33,085 bases of DNA from Bacteroidota bacterium (lineage in GTDB: Bacteria; Bacteroidota; Ignavibacteria; UBA10030; BY39): positions 1 to 33,085 of the forward strand of contig JASEGV010000033.1 in NCBI GenBank assembly GCA_030017895.1. Reading direction: 5' to 3'. A model generated the notes under the pieces. That model was not told where the DNA came from and ran no database searches. It saw only the letters and a program-made list of their open reading frames with translations. The position numbers and the translations under genes were made by a program. Positions 1 to 8,361 of the stretch are shown here, piece by piece (the first letter of the stretch is position 1; every line of letters starts with the position of its first letter).

Positions 1-2
1 AT

Positions 3-122
3 ACAAGTTCACGCTTTATGCGGACAAAAGAATACTGGAAGAATTTCAAAGATATCCAACCAGGTAAAATTGTTGGCTGGATATTTACAGTCGAAGAATT
101 AGGCGAAAGAATGAAAGCGTAA
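3..122 (+). CDS. C-terminal fragment of an unidentified protein
   Basis: The window opens inside a plus-strand reading frame that runs 39 codons to a TAA at 120-122. The visible tail includes MRTKEYWKNFKDIQPG and ends in VEELGERMKA. I do not recognise the family. The composition (charged, with aromatic residues, no low complexity) looks like the end of a real soluble protein. The gene would converge on the minus-strand T9SS remnant at 308-597, which is a plausible layout. The 5' part lies outside the window, so neither length nor function can be judged, and a chance open stretch of 39 codons is possible. Confidence 0.4.
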   Translation, partial: TSSRFMRTKEYWKNFKDIQPGKIVGWIFTVEELGERMKA

Positions 123-218
123 ATATTGCAGTAGATCGCAGCAGGAAAGGAGATCAATCGGTTGCCCATAAATTGAGGCGACTTCCCACTCTTAAAATCG
201 GCTCAATCAAAATTTTAA

Positions 219-303
219 CATTGAACCATTGGTCCATTTTTCCATTGATCCATTTACACATTGACCCATTTATACATTGATTCAATGATTCAATGAACCG
301 ATG
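219..303. repeat. CATTGATT/CCATT short-unit repeat tract, copy 1
   Basis: This is a degenerate tandem tract of 8-12 base units built on CATTGA and CCATT, for example CCATTGATCCATTT followed by CATTGATTCAATGATTCAATG. It lies directly 3' of the decayed sorting-domain remnant (minus strand). A similar tract lies directly 3' of the intact T9SS gene at 1024-1063. No reading frame was seen in it. Confidence 0.6.
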
Positions 304-307
304 ATTT

Positions 308-597
308 TTACCGCATCAGGATCATCTTCTTAACATCGTGGAATTTACCAGCTCGAATCCTGTAAATATAAACACCGCTCGTTAGATTACTTGCATCAAA
401 ATGTACAGACTTATAACCCGCTTTCTGGAATTCATCGATGAGTGTTGCAAACTCTCTTCCTAAAATATCGTACACCTTCAACACAACGTGTGCATCTTCG
501 GATAAACCGTAGTGTATTTCCGTTGTCGGGTTGAAAGGATTGGGATGATCCCGAAAATTGCATTCGAGAAATCATTTAAAGGCTCGACTTCTGTAAT
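308..597 (-). pseudogene. Decayed T9SS C-terminal sorting-domain remnant
   Basis: Read on the minus strand, 571 to 308 encodes [20 protein letters not shown], then [14 protein letters not shown], and ends with KKMILMR and a TAA. This is the Por secretion-system C-terminal sorting domain (type A), closely like the tail of the gene at 1089-3539. The frame is closed by an in-frame TGA at 572-574. The linker expected upstream (EVEPLNDFS) continues in a different frame up to a TAG at 598-600, so a frameshift and the loss of the whole cargo part are visible. There is no start codon or ribosome site. It is best explained as the 3' stub of a deleted T9SS cargo gene; an assembly error at the frameshift is possible but would not restore a full gene. 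Confidence 0.8.
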
Positions 598-741
598 CTA
601 TTGGCATATAACAATTTAAGGACAGATTTTCTAATTGCATTGCATTAGAAAAAGTGAAATATTCTTTTGCTGCAAACCAATCAACATTAACATATTAGTG
701 GAAGAAACAATTTTCTATTGCATTTTTCGGGTTAAAGAGTA

Positions 742-772
742 AACGTTTGGTTCGACAGGCTCACTAAACGTT
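742..772. repeat. REP-like hairpin with TTCGACAGGCTCA loop
   Basis: The arms AACGTTTGGT (742-751) and ACTAAACGTT (763-772) pair over 10 bases with one G-T wobble, around an interior TCGACAGGCTC. Short palindromes with a TTCGACAGGCTCA-like core are common dispersed repeats in environmental bacterial genomes, as I recall. Only this copy is visible here, so repeat status is an inference. Confidence 0.45.
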
Positions 773-883
773 CGGATGAAATTATTTCGTGTTTGTTTTT
801 AGCAGAATGTCAGATTTGCGATCCGACTTTCCGGTTATATATTTCCAGCTTTGAAAAGCGAAACCACGGCAGGGCTTTTTGTT

Positions 884-940
884 TGTAAGTCGATGAGGTT
901 CGTCGACTTTTATTAGGTCGAACAAACTGCTCGACTTACA
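884..940. repeat. Long inverted repeat (TGTAAGTCGA arms)
   Basis: The arms TGTAAGTCGA (884-893) and TCGACTTACA (931-940) match perfectly over 10 bp. Inside, GTTCG (898-902) can pair with CGAAC (919-923), and TCGAC (903-907) with GTCGA (917-921), giving competing inner stems. No T-tract follows on either strand, so this is not a standard terminator. It may be a decayed palindromic element. Confidence 0.5.
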
Positions 941-961
941 GAGCAGTAATTGCGATAACAA

Positions 962-1019
962 AAAGAGCCGACTCCTCCGTTATCCGTCGGTTGACGGAAA
1001 CGGACTGAATCGGCTCTTT
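962..1019 (-). terminator. Nested-hairpin terminator of the minus-strand surface operon
   Basis: The outer stem AAAGAGCCGA/TCGGCTCTTT (962-971 with 1010-1019) is perfect over 10 bp. Inside it TCCGTT (976-981) pairs with AACGGA (999-1004), and CCGTC (984-988) with GACGG (993-997) around a GGTT loop. On the minus strand the stem is followed by a run of five T (GGCTCTTTTTG), as expected for a Rho-independent terminator. It lies about 70 bases after the stop codon at 1089. On the plus strand the T-run is shorter (TTTATT), so weak bidirectional action is possible. Confidence 0.7.
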
Positions 1020-1023
1020 ATTG

Positions 1024-1063
1024 CCATTGGTACATTTATTCATTGATTCATTGATTCAATGAG
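1024..1063. repeat. CATTGATT short-unit repeat tract, copy 2
   Basis: This is a degenerate tract of CATTGATT-type units (CATTGATTCATTGATTCAAT) between the operon terminator and the stop codon of the T9SS gene. It mirrors the tract at 219-303, including a following CAATGARCC stretch before the TTACCGCAT that encodes the end of the sorting domain. The shared layout suggests the two 3' ends are related by duplication. Confidence 0.6.
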
Positions 1064-1088
1064 CCAACGATACGTTGAGCTTACCGCA

Positions 1089-3539
1089 TTACCGCATCAA
1101 CAGCATCTTTTTCACTGACGTGAATGAACCGGCAGTTAATTTGTAGAAATATGTCCCACTCGAAAGATTGTCGGTGCTAAAATCGACTCGGTAGTTACCG
1201 GCTTTCATTTCGCCGTTCATCAGTGTTGCAACTTCCTGACCTAAAATGTTGTAAACTTTCAGTGTAACTAAACCAGAAACAGGAATACTGAAATCAATTT
1301 TAGTATTTGGGTTAAACGGATTTGGATAATTTTGTGATAACGAATAATTATCAGGAATTGCACTATTAATATCACGTACAGAAACAGGTCCCATAGTTCC
1401 AAAAACTATACGTAAACGAGCAGAGGTTGGAGGAGGAGTTGGGAAAGTCCACGAGTGATTACTACCATAACCGGCTTCGTTATCTAAATAATAAGCACCG
1501 CCAAGTTCAACGCCCGGATAACCAGCAGCAAACTTGAACTCGAATGTGCCGCCGGGGGTACCAGCGAGCCAGAGGATATCGCGTGAGTAAAACTTGTCGC
1601 CCATAATTTCGTCGCCGTTGGTTGCATCGTCGTACAATTTAATTAATGTACCTGCTGTTGTATCGTCGTAACTCCAATTACCCTGCCAAGCACCTAATGG
1701 AGCTGCGCCCCCTTTTATCCAAACATCTCTTAAATTAGTTATTAGCTGGGATGTGCGGAAGTCAACAGGAGCCCTCATATCTATCACGAACTTTATCATT
1801 ACATCGTGTGGTAGTCCGACTGCTTTAGGAATAATTGTCGGGAAAGCAATTGGTAAGATTGAATCAACGCCCGCCCATACGTAAACCCTGTCCGAACCAG
1901 TTTCATAACCACCGCCGTTTTCAAATCTTTCATCAGGATATGCTTTGAATTTGTACTTAACTTCTGAATCGAGAGCAGTTTTGATTGTAAGAGTTGTAGT
2001 GAACAGGCCAGCTGTCATAAAATCTTCAACCATTTTTTGGTTACCACCGGTTATGGCTCCACCAGCAAAAATAAGAATTTTTAAAGAATCAGTTGCAGTA
2101 TTAAAACTGCCGCTGTTTATAAGTGCCGCAATGTCGGCTTGGAATGTAATATCTTTTTCAGTTATCGGTTTGTCGGTTGGACGTAAACCGCCGAACCATT
2201 TCCAAACGATAGTAGTATCGTTTTTCATTGGGAACATATTGTCGCCACCGGGTTCCCATCCTGCACCGCCAGGTCCATCGATATAATATTTATAGTAAAT
2301 GTTTCTTGCACTGTCGGGATGGAATTTTGCAACTCCTGAATAAAACATGCTCGTTCCTTCGCGAGATAATAGATAAGTTGCACCCCAGTCGAATGGCTCA
2401 AAACCTCCACGAATTCCAACCTGTTGCGTTGCCGGGTCGAAACCAATTACTCCTGCAACATTAACCCTCAACCATACATCAACACTATCTGAAGGTGTGT
2501 AGGGTGGGTTATCGAAACCCCGTTTGTAATATCGTAGAGGAAGTACAGTATCTTTTGTAACAGTAAATGCAGTGTTTGACATATCTTCCCATGCTGTGGC
2601 ATAGTATTGCACTTCTAAGTTTGTTCCACTTGGGAAAGGATGTGTAACTTCCCAATAGTCGCCACCTATGTTTGTCATTAAAGGAGAATCATCGCCCCAA
2701 GTAAGTGGAGCTGTATTGCCTCTAATTTGTACCATAGAAGTCGATACAATTGTATCGTTGCGGGTTGATGTATTAAGTTTGAATGTTACATTATAAGTAG
2801 GAGGCGGTGGGAAAATTGCAGACCAAGATTTACCTACACGAATACCATCTAATGTTAAACGAGGAGCATTTACGTTGGTTCCTTGTCGTAAGTTAATCGC
2901 TGCGCAACCTGTAAAATCAGCATCTGTAGATCCATAGCTGAGATCCGGTATTGGTTCTACCGCACCTTGTGATGGGTTAATAAATAAATAGACAGAGTCA
3001 TCTGTCGTTGAACCTGAATTAAATGAATACTTCAATACGATAAGATGAGTAGTATTCATCGCGTAAGTTGCTGTAGTATAAACGGCTGTGCCAGTGGATC
3101 CTTTTAATAGCCCGAATACAACGTCGCTGCCGCTGAGTTTAGCGAAAACTCTACCTCTAAATGTAGTACTTCCCGCAGACTCGGTAAAATGGAAGAAGTA
3201 ATCGCCCGTTGTCGTAGCTTTGGTTATGTTTACGAGAAACGAGGCATACATACTTCCTGAAGTCTGTGAAGTAAATGTCCGGTAAATATCCTGACCAGTA
3301 GTATCGACGTGCACACCATTACCCACAACCGAGGGATAATTAGCATAAGTCAATCCGGGGGACACTACCTTGATAGTATTAACATACGATGCTGTTGGTT
3401 GAACAACCCAACCATGCAGTACATTTAAAGAATCTCCTGCTGGATAGTCAAAATTTTCTTCCAACAATAGTTGTCCCAAAGTTGTCGAGCTAAATGCTAA
3501 GCCGACAACGAGGAGAATTGTTATTAAAAACTTATTCAT
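1089..3539 (-). CDS. T9SS-sorted multidomain secreted protein
   Basis: This 816-residue protein has a signal peptide (MNKFLITILLVVGLAFSSTT, cleavage near residue 22) and a C-terminal T9SS type A sorting domain (last ~85 residues, QNYPNPFNPNTKI to KKMLLMR). It should cross the inner membrane by Sec and the outer membrane by T9SS. Residues ~24-240 look like a LamG/concanavalin-type beta-sandwich; ~245-710 contain several repeated beta-sandwich modules of the kind that bind carbohydrate, without visible catalytic motifs. The start is well supported: AAGGAGG lies 6-7 bases before the ATG. It is the last gene of the four-gene operon, 37 bases after the PorV/PorQ-like gene. The last codons are tandemly duplicated (TGCGGTAATGCGGTAA), leaving the stop intact. 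Surface polysaccharide binding is only an inference. Confidence 0.85.
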   Translation of the reverse strand: MNKFLITILLVVGLAFSSTTLGQLLLEENFDYPAGDSLNVLHGWVVQPTASYVNTIKVVSPGLTYANYPSVVGNGVHVDTTGQDIYRTFTSQTSGSMYASFLVNITKATTTGDYFFHFTESAGSTTFRGRVFAKLSGSDVVFGLLKGSTGTAVYTTATYAMNTTHLIVLKYSFNSGSTTDDSVYLFINPSQGAVEPIPDLSYGSTDADFTGCAAINLRQGTNVNAPRLTLDGIRVGKSWSAIFPPPPTYNVTFKLNTSTRNDTIVSTSMVQIRGNTAPLTWGDDSPLMTNIGGDYWEVTHPFPSGTNLEVQYYATAWEDMSNTAFTVTKDTVLPLRYYKRGFDNPPYTPSDSVDVWLRVNVAGVIGFDPATQQVGIRGGFEPFDWGATYLLSREGTSMFYSGVAKFHPDSARNIYYKYYIDGPGGAGWEPGGDNMFPMKNDTTIVWKWFGGLRPTDKPITEKDITFQADIAALINSGSFNTATDSLKILIFAGGAITGGNQKMVEDFMTAGLFTTTLTIKTALDSEVKYKFKAYPDERFENGGGYETGSDRVYVWAGVDSILPIAFPTIIPKAVGLPHDVMIKFVIDMRAPVDFRTSQLITNLRDVWIKGGAAPLGAWQGNWSYDDTTAGTLIKLYDDATNGDEIMGDKFYSRDILWLAGTPGGTFEFKFAAGYPGVELGGAYYLDNEAGYGSNHSWTFPTPPPTSARLRIVFGTMGPVSVRDINSAIPDNYSLSQNYPNPFNPNTKIDFSIPVSGLVTLKVYNILGQEVATLMNGEMKAGNYRVDFSTDNLSSGTYFYKLTAGSFTSVKKMLLMR

Positions 3540-3576
3540 TTGAAACCTCCTTGTTTTGTTATTAGTGATTATTTAA

Positions 3577-4587
3577 TTAAAAAGTAACACCTAATGAAAG
3601 CCTCTGAACATCCTTAAACACGCCGAATTGCTCAGAGCTGAAGTCGATAAATAAATCTGAATCGCTGTACAAATTATATTTCAGACCGATGCCATACGAG
3701 AAACCTTGATTGGCATCGTCGCGGAATAACGATTTATAACCGGTACGAAAGAAAACATTGTTATTCCAATTATACTCAATTCCTAAGTTTACAGATTGGG
3801 AATTGTCGTTAGGGTATAAAGCATCGACAGCCGCTGTAAAAGTAGAGTTGGAAAATTTCAGAACATCCATACAAACACCGACACGGAAAAGCAGCGGCAA
3901 TGTCCACGAGTCTGTTTTTAATACTGCTGTAACCGCAGGATTATTCCCGCCGTCGCCTGGCGCTAAATCAATCTTGCGGTATAAATCTTTGCCGCTCATT
4001 TGCATTTCAGATCCAAAATTAGTTATGCTCATACCTATTTTCATATCGTTAAAATAAGTTCTAAACAGAATACCAACATCAAGAGCAAAGGCGCTTGCAG
4101 AAGAATGCCATATTCTTTGTTGAATATACTTAATTGTACCACCAATTGAAAATCTGTCAGTTAGATTTCTTGCGTAAGTTAAACCCACAGCCAAATCGGA
4201 AGCATCCCAAAACTGCTGAATACCTTCCGGATTTTCGATCGTTGTTATTTCTTCATCACCATAATCGAGATGGGTTATATTCAAACCGAATGCGTTTTCC
4301 TCATCTATAGCCACAACCAAACCTACCCAGTTAAAATCGGTTTCAACTAACCACGGTGTATGCGCAGCAATTAATTCGGTGCGATTCAATCGCGAGACTC
4401 CACCGGGATTCCAGTAAAGTGCCGAGGCATCGTTAGCCAATGCAACAAAAGAACCACCCAGAGCAGATGACCTGGGCGAAACACCGATTCCTAAAAATGG
4501 AGCTGCCGTAGTGCCAACTTTTGATTGAGTAAGCAACAAACCTGATGTGGTTAAAAGCAAAATCAGTATTGTATATATATTTTTCAT
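3577..4587 (-). CDS. PorV/PorQ-family outer-membrane protein
   Basis: This 336-residue protein begins with a signal peptide (MKNIYTILILLLTTSGLLLT), followed by the family's opening KVGTTAAPFLGIGVSPRSSA and LGGSFVALANDASALYWNPG, then alternating amphipathic beta strands ending in an aromatic (RLSLGVTF). These are the marks of PorV/PorQ (UPF0164-like) barrels. PorV acts in T9SS as a shuttle that takes cargo from the translocon to the attachment complex. It starts 8 bases after the upstream gene's stop and lies directly before a T9SS cargo gene, which suggests it serves its operon partners. Whether it is a general PorV or a cargo-specific paralogue cannot be read from the sequence. The ribosome site is weak. 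Confidence 0.85.
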   Translation of the reverse strand: MKNIYTILILLLTTSGLLLTQSKVGTTAAPFLGIGVSPRSSALGGSFVALANDASALYWNPGGVSRLNRTELIAAHTPWLVETDFNWVGLVVAIDEENAFGLNITHLDYGDEEITTIENPEGIQQFWDASDLAVGLTYARNLTDRFSIGGTIKYIQQRIWHSSASAFALDVGILFRTYFNDMKIGMSITNFGSEMQMSGKDLYRKIDLAPGDGGNNPAVTAVLKTDSWTLPLLFRVGVCMDVLKFSNSTFTAAVDALYPNDNSQSVNLGIEYNWNNNVFFRTGYKSLFRDDANQGFSYGIGLKYNLYSDSDLFIDFSSEQFGVFKDVQRLSLGVTF

Positions 4588-4595
4588 ATTTCTAC

Positions 4596-7500
4596 CTATT
4601 TAATTATCGCAATTTTGCCATACTGAAGGCCAACTTCGGGTGCATCGACTACATAAAAGTAAACACCGAAAGCAATATCTAAATTCTCTTTTGTCCGCAA
4701 TTCCCAAGTTACTTCACCTTCAAACATATTGCCGCTGTGATAAAGCGTGCGGATGTGTTCGCCCCGTGCCGTATAAATGTCGATTTTAGAATTTACAGGA
4801 ATATTTGTGAATGTAATTTTACGTTCGCCTCTGCCAGTAACGCCTGTGGGCAAAGGTTGTTCTTGTGTTGTTGCCGATACGTATGGATTGGGAACGACTT
4901 TAACTTTTTTGATTTCAGATTTAGCTTTTTGAATGTCGATCTTTGCACCAACAACACTAAACTCAAATTCATCGTTTCGGTTGAGCGGTTTCGTCGTTAT
5001 TATTTGAAGTCTGTCACCTTCTAAAGGTCTGTACGAAGTTGAATCAACTCCTTTGAATTCGATGAGCCACGAAACAACATTCGTTGCTAATGAATCAATA
5101 AAACAAACGACATCATTGTTCGAGAGTGTGTCCCTTACAACATTCGGGTTAGCTCTTTCGTAAAAGCCATATTTTATCTCTCTTGGATTGTTCCTATCGG
5201 TAATATTGTAAACTTTAAAATTTGTTCTACGCGCCGGCATATTAAACCGTGCCGGAGTGTCTTCGAATAAAACGAAAGGTGCAGACATCTGGTCGAATGA
5301 ATTTGAAAATCTAATCTCGTAATCAAACGGCGGGCGTTTGCCGCTGTCCTCATAAATAATGCTACCTATCTGCCTCCCCTCAATTCTTGGTCTGAATGTT
5401 AATAGATTTGGTTTTGATGTGTCGGACCAGCCCGATGCAAATGGATTTATAATCCGGTTCCATTCGTTGGCGAAAACAAGTGTAATTCCATCAAAAATAT
5501 CACTGTCCTTTACTTCGGGCAAATATGGTGTTCTGTGCATGTAAGGACTTTTTTTAATTACAGTTATTGGTGCCGCAGGATTTGTGTTATTCACTATCTT
5601 GTAGAAAGAAGTTATTGGTATCATTTCTTCGTTATCGCGATGGTCGATATTCGGTTCACCGACATCCGGTTTTCCGTTACCTTGCGTTCCATCAATATCA
5701 ATTTGTGTTGAGTCGCCGTCGGCACCTACATCGTCTCTCCACGCAATAATATTTCCGGCAGTATTCTTAATATGATTTCTCCAATTATTATTATTATCGA
5801 CACTGTCCATAGATGAATCGAAAAATTTTAAGGTGTATTTATTTCCATCTTTTATTTTAGTTGCATCCATAACATTATAATAAACCGTTCCCTCCGATTG
5901 CCCTTTTGTTTTTGTAAGTTGAATACCTGAAGGGGGCGGCACATATCCGACCGATGGCTTTTGCGGGATTACAAATGCTGTATTTATATCGAGTGTAATT
6001 TTTCCGGTCGCATCGCGGGCAATGAATTTTGTATTTTCAGATGGGGGTAAATTTTTCTCTACATCTCCCCTATCATAAGCTACTACAGCGTAGTAGTAAA
6101 TTTTTCCGTTTTGCACTGTGCTATCCACAAATGAATGTTGAATTCCTACATCGCTGCCTAAATAATACTTTACTCCTTTGCCGAAATCGTTCGGGAAGAA
6201 ACCCGATATTCCATTCTTCAAATCGAATTGAGCCAAAGGACGATCGAACAACGGATTACCTTGCCCGTCCGAAATTACACGTATATCATTGAAGTTAGGT
6301 TCTGTTGAACGGTAAATTTTATACCCCTCAAAATCATTTACCTTTAAATCGGAATCAAAAGTTTTTTCTTCCGACGTTCGATCCCAATAAAGAGTAACCT
6401 TACCGTCGCCCGCAACAACGGTGAGTGTTGGCTTTTCAGGCGGCTTTGCAAAATTGTAATTATTGGAATAGATTTGCTTCATCGTTCGTAAATTAGAATA
6501 TAGCGATGCCGTATCCAATTGATGACGGGCTGGAGCTTCACCGAAGAAAAGGGCTAACGAAAATCTTTCAGTTTTTCCGGCAGGTAGTGGAAAATAGCCC
6601 GATCCGTAAATAAAGTCGCCATCCTCACCCCTTATCGCCATATTATTTACAAAGTTAGTTGGAACTTCAAAGAAACCGGGAGCCATTCGCTGCCAGAGGT
6701 TTGCATCATTTGCCATCGAGATGTTGCCGGCGGGAACAAAATATTCGAAACTCGTTAAGCCAATCATATCCGACTCGTCAATATCAGTTGCATCGAAACG
6801 TGGCTCGCCTGCATCGGGTCTACCATTACCTTCACCTGCATCGCCTGTCCCGGCAACTCCGTCTGCACCTACATCGTCGGTTGTTACGTCCCAGTCGCCA
6901 TCGTTATCAATACCGTCATCGCGGGCTTCATCAATTAATGGATTAGAAAGTCCAACTCCTGTAAAATAGTTTTTATATTTTAACGGATTTAATTTTTCGA
7001 AAAGTATAGTTCCATCGGCTTTCCTGCGAATTTGTTTGTAGTGTACTTCAGGGTTTTCATCAATCAGACCATCGAGGTCATCATCGAAACCGTTATTGAT
7101 GATTTCCGTTAATGTATCGCCAGGGGCTATCGAATAAGTTTTTCCTTGTGATACAAAATCTGTTCGTGCGTTTGGCACATCAACAACAGTTCGTGCAAAT
7201 GTTTTTTTATCTATCAACACCAATTTGTTAGCCGGGAAATTCGGATTAGTACCGGGTGAAAGAGCAGCAACGCGCGGCAGGAAATCAAGCTCTACGAAAA
7301 AATTTCCAGCTCCGTTTCTACCATCGCCATCGTTATCAATTCCATCATAAGAATTACTCGGACTTTCCAAAAATGCATAACCGACAAAACCTACATCGTT
7401 GGGATTTGGCTGCCATTTCGGATTTGCCGATGGGTCGATTGAGAAATTATAATCCCAACTGTAAGTTAAATCTTCCTTGACATCAAAAAAACTCACATCG

Positions 7501-8348
7501 TCGTTCCACTCGGTTCCTCCAATTCCAACATAAGTTCCTACAATCATACCGAAAGCAACTTTTGGATAATCGACTTTACTTTTGTTTGTAATTTCATAAA
7601 GCCAAAAGATACCATCTTGAGCTAGGAAATTATTCCACTGCATAGCACGGACTTTTACTTCTAAACCAAGCCCTTTGCGAGTCAGATCGGTTGAATCGGG
7701 AACAAAAATAAAAGACGATGAATCGGCGCTGAACACTTTCCAATCGGATGCATAAAATTCTTCATCCGCATTATCATCCATTTTAAAATATGTTTCCTGA
7801 TCGGAATTCATAACTCCTCTGCCGAAGTAGCCATTCCATTGTGCATTACCTTGGACATCAATCCAGGTTGGTTGGTCGGGCCAATAAGGGGGCCATGTGT
7901 CGCGAATGTTATTGACAGCAACACTTTTACCCGGTTCGTTCCTGTTTGGGTTTGCGTAGCCCGGAATAGGCTCAAATCCCCAAAAAGCGCCTCCGGCGGG
8001 AGGTCCATCGCCTCCACCTGGACGTTCAACGGGACATATAACAACAGAAGTAAAAGTGGTATCTATAATTGTTCCGTCTCTCCGCTTTTTCTTAACGGGA
8101 ACTTCAACAGCTACGAGCGGCGATACATCTCCGACGTACCCGTTGTCATCGTATTTCCAAGCACCGCGAGGACCGATACCCGTTGGTTGTGCTATCACGC
8201 CATAATTTCCAAAAACTGTTTTAACACGGTTGCCGTTAAGCGTTCCTGATTTTCGAAATGTCCGGTCGCCCCGCTCCTGTGCTAACAACACACAGTCGCT
8301 AATTAAAAATAGTAGAAATATTAATAGTATAATTTTTTTCATATTCAT
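4596..8348 (-). CDS. Large secreted protein with Asp-rich repeats and Fn3-like domain
   Basis: This 1250-residue protein has a signal peptide (MKKIILLIFLLFLISDCVLL region). Four Asp-rich, EF-loop-like stretches are visible near residues 333-345 (DGIDNDGDGRNG), 416-432 (FDDDLDGLIDENPE), 473-520 (DGIDNDGDWDVTTDD) and 869-903 (DDVGADGDSTQIDIDG); they resemble calcium-binding thrombospondin-3/dockerin-like loops. A fibronectin type III-like part lies near 633-760 (KVTLYWDRTSEE, YKIYRSTEPNF). The last ~100 residues (VVPNPYV ... GVYFYVVDAPEVG ... KIAIIK) look like a divergent C-terminal sorting domain, so T9SS export is likely. It sits 13 bases after the TonB receptor stop and 8 before the PorV-like gene. 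Two ATGs are possible (8348 or 8342), and neither has a clear ribosome site. No catalytic motif was recognised. Confidence 0.8.
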   Translation of the reverse strand: MNMKKIILLIFLLFLISDCVLLAQERGDRTFRKSGTLNGNRVKTVFGNYGVIAQPTGIGPRGAWKYDDNGYVGDVSPLVAVEVPVKKKRRDGTIIDTTFTSVVICPVERPGGGDGPPAGGAFWGFEPIPGYANPNRNEPGKSVAVNNIRDTWPPYWPDQPTWIDVQGNAQWNGYFGRGVMNSDQETYFKMDDNADEEFYASDWKVFSADSSSFIFVPDSTDLTRKGLGLEVKVRAMQWNNFLAQDGIFWLYEITNKSKVDYPKVAFGMIVGTYVGIGGTEWNDDVSFFDVKEDLTYSWDYNFSIDPSANPKWQPNPNDVGFVGYAFLESPSNSYDGIDNDGDGRNGAGNFFVELDFLPRVAALSPGTNPNFPANKLVLIDKKTFARTVVDVPNARTDFVSQGKTYSIAPGDTLTEIINNGFDDDLDGLIDENPEVHYKQIRRKADGTILFEKLNPLKYKNYFTGVGLSNPLIDEARDDGIDNDGDWDVTTDDVGADGVAGTGDAGEGNGRPDAGEPRFDATDIDESDMIGLTSFEYFVPAGNISMANDANLWQRMAPGFFEVPTNFVNNMAIRGEDGDFIYGSGYFPLPAGKTERFSLALFFGEAPARHQLDTASLYSNLRTMKQIYSNNYNFAKPPEKPTLTVVAGDGKVTLYWDRTSEEKTFDSDLKVNDFEGYKIYRSTEPNFNDIRVISDGQGNPLFDRPLAQFDLKNGISGFFPNDFGKGVKYYLGSDVGIQHSFVDSTVQNGKIYYYAVVAYDRGDVEKNLPPSENTKFIARDATGKITLDINTAFVIPQKPSVGYVPPPSGIQLTKTKGQSEGTVYYNVMDATKIKDGNKYTLKFFDSSMDSVDNNNNWRNHIKNTAGNIIAWRDDVGADGDSTQIDIDGTQGNGKPDVGEPNIDHRDNEEMIPITSFYKIVNNTNPAAPITVIKKSPYMHRTPYLPEVKDSDIFDGITLVFANEWNRIINPFASGWSDTSKPNLLTFRPRIEGRQIGSIIYEDSGKRPPFDYEIRFSNSFDQMSAPFVLFEDTPARFNMPARRTNFKVYNITDRNNPREIKYGFYERANPNVVRDTLSNNDVVCFIDSLATNVVSWLIEFKGVDSTSYRPLEGDRLQIITTKPLNRNDEFEFSVVGAKIDIQKAKSEIKKVKVVPNPYVSATTQEQPLPTGVTGRGERKITFTNIPVNSKIDIYTARGEHIRTLYHSGNMFEGEVTWELRTKENLDIAFGVYFYVVDAPEVGLQYGKIAIIK

Positions 8349-8361
8349 TTATTTATGTTTA

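Larger units (their letters stand above)
598..1088. other. Gene-free stretch with several hairpins
   Basis: No credible coding frame is visible in this 491-base stretch. It contains an AT-rich hairpin at 627-652 (9 bp stem TTTTCTAAT/ATTAGAAAA, 8-base loop), hairpins at 742-772 and 884-940, the nested terminator-like structure at 962-1019, and a short-unit repeat at 1024-1063. The density of inverted repeats suggests decayed or mobile REP-like elements accumulated between the remnant and the operon end. That is inference. Confidence 0.6.

Noticed and set aside
219-303. Possible CRISPR array
   Set aside because: The units are short (8-12 bases), degenerate and contiguous without spacers of even length; no cas gene is nearby.
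7839-8249. 136-codon open frame on the plus strand
   Set aside because: It is antisense to the 1250-residue secreted protein, which has a signal peptide and consistent domains; the plus-strand product has no recognisable features.
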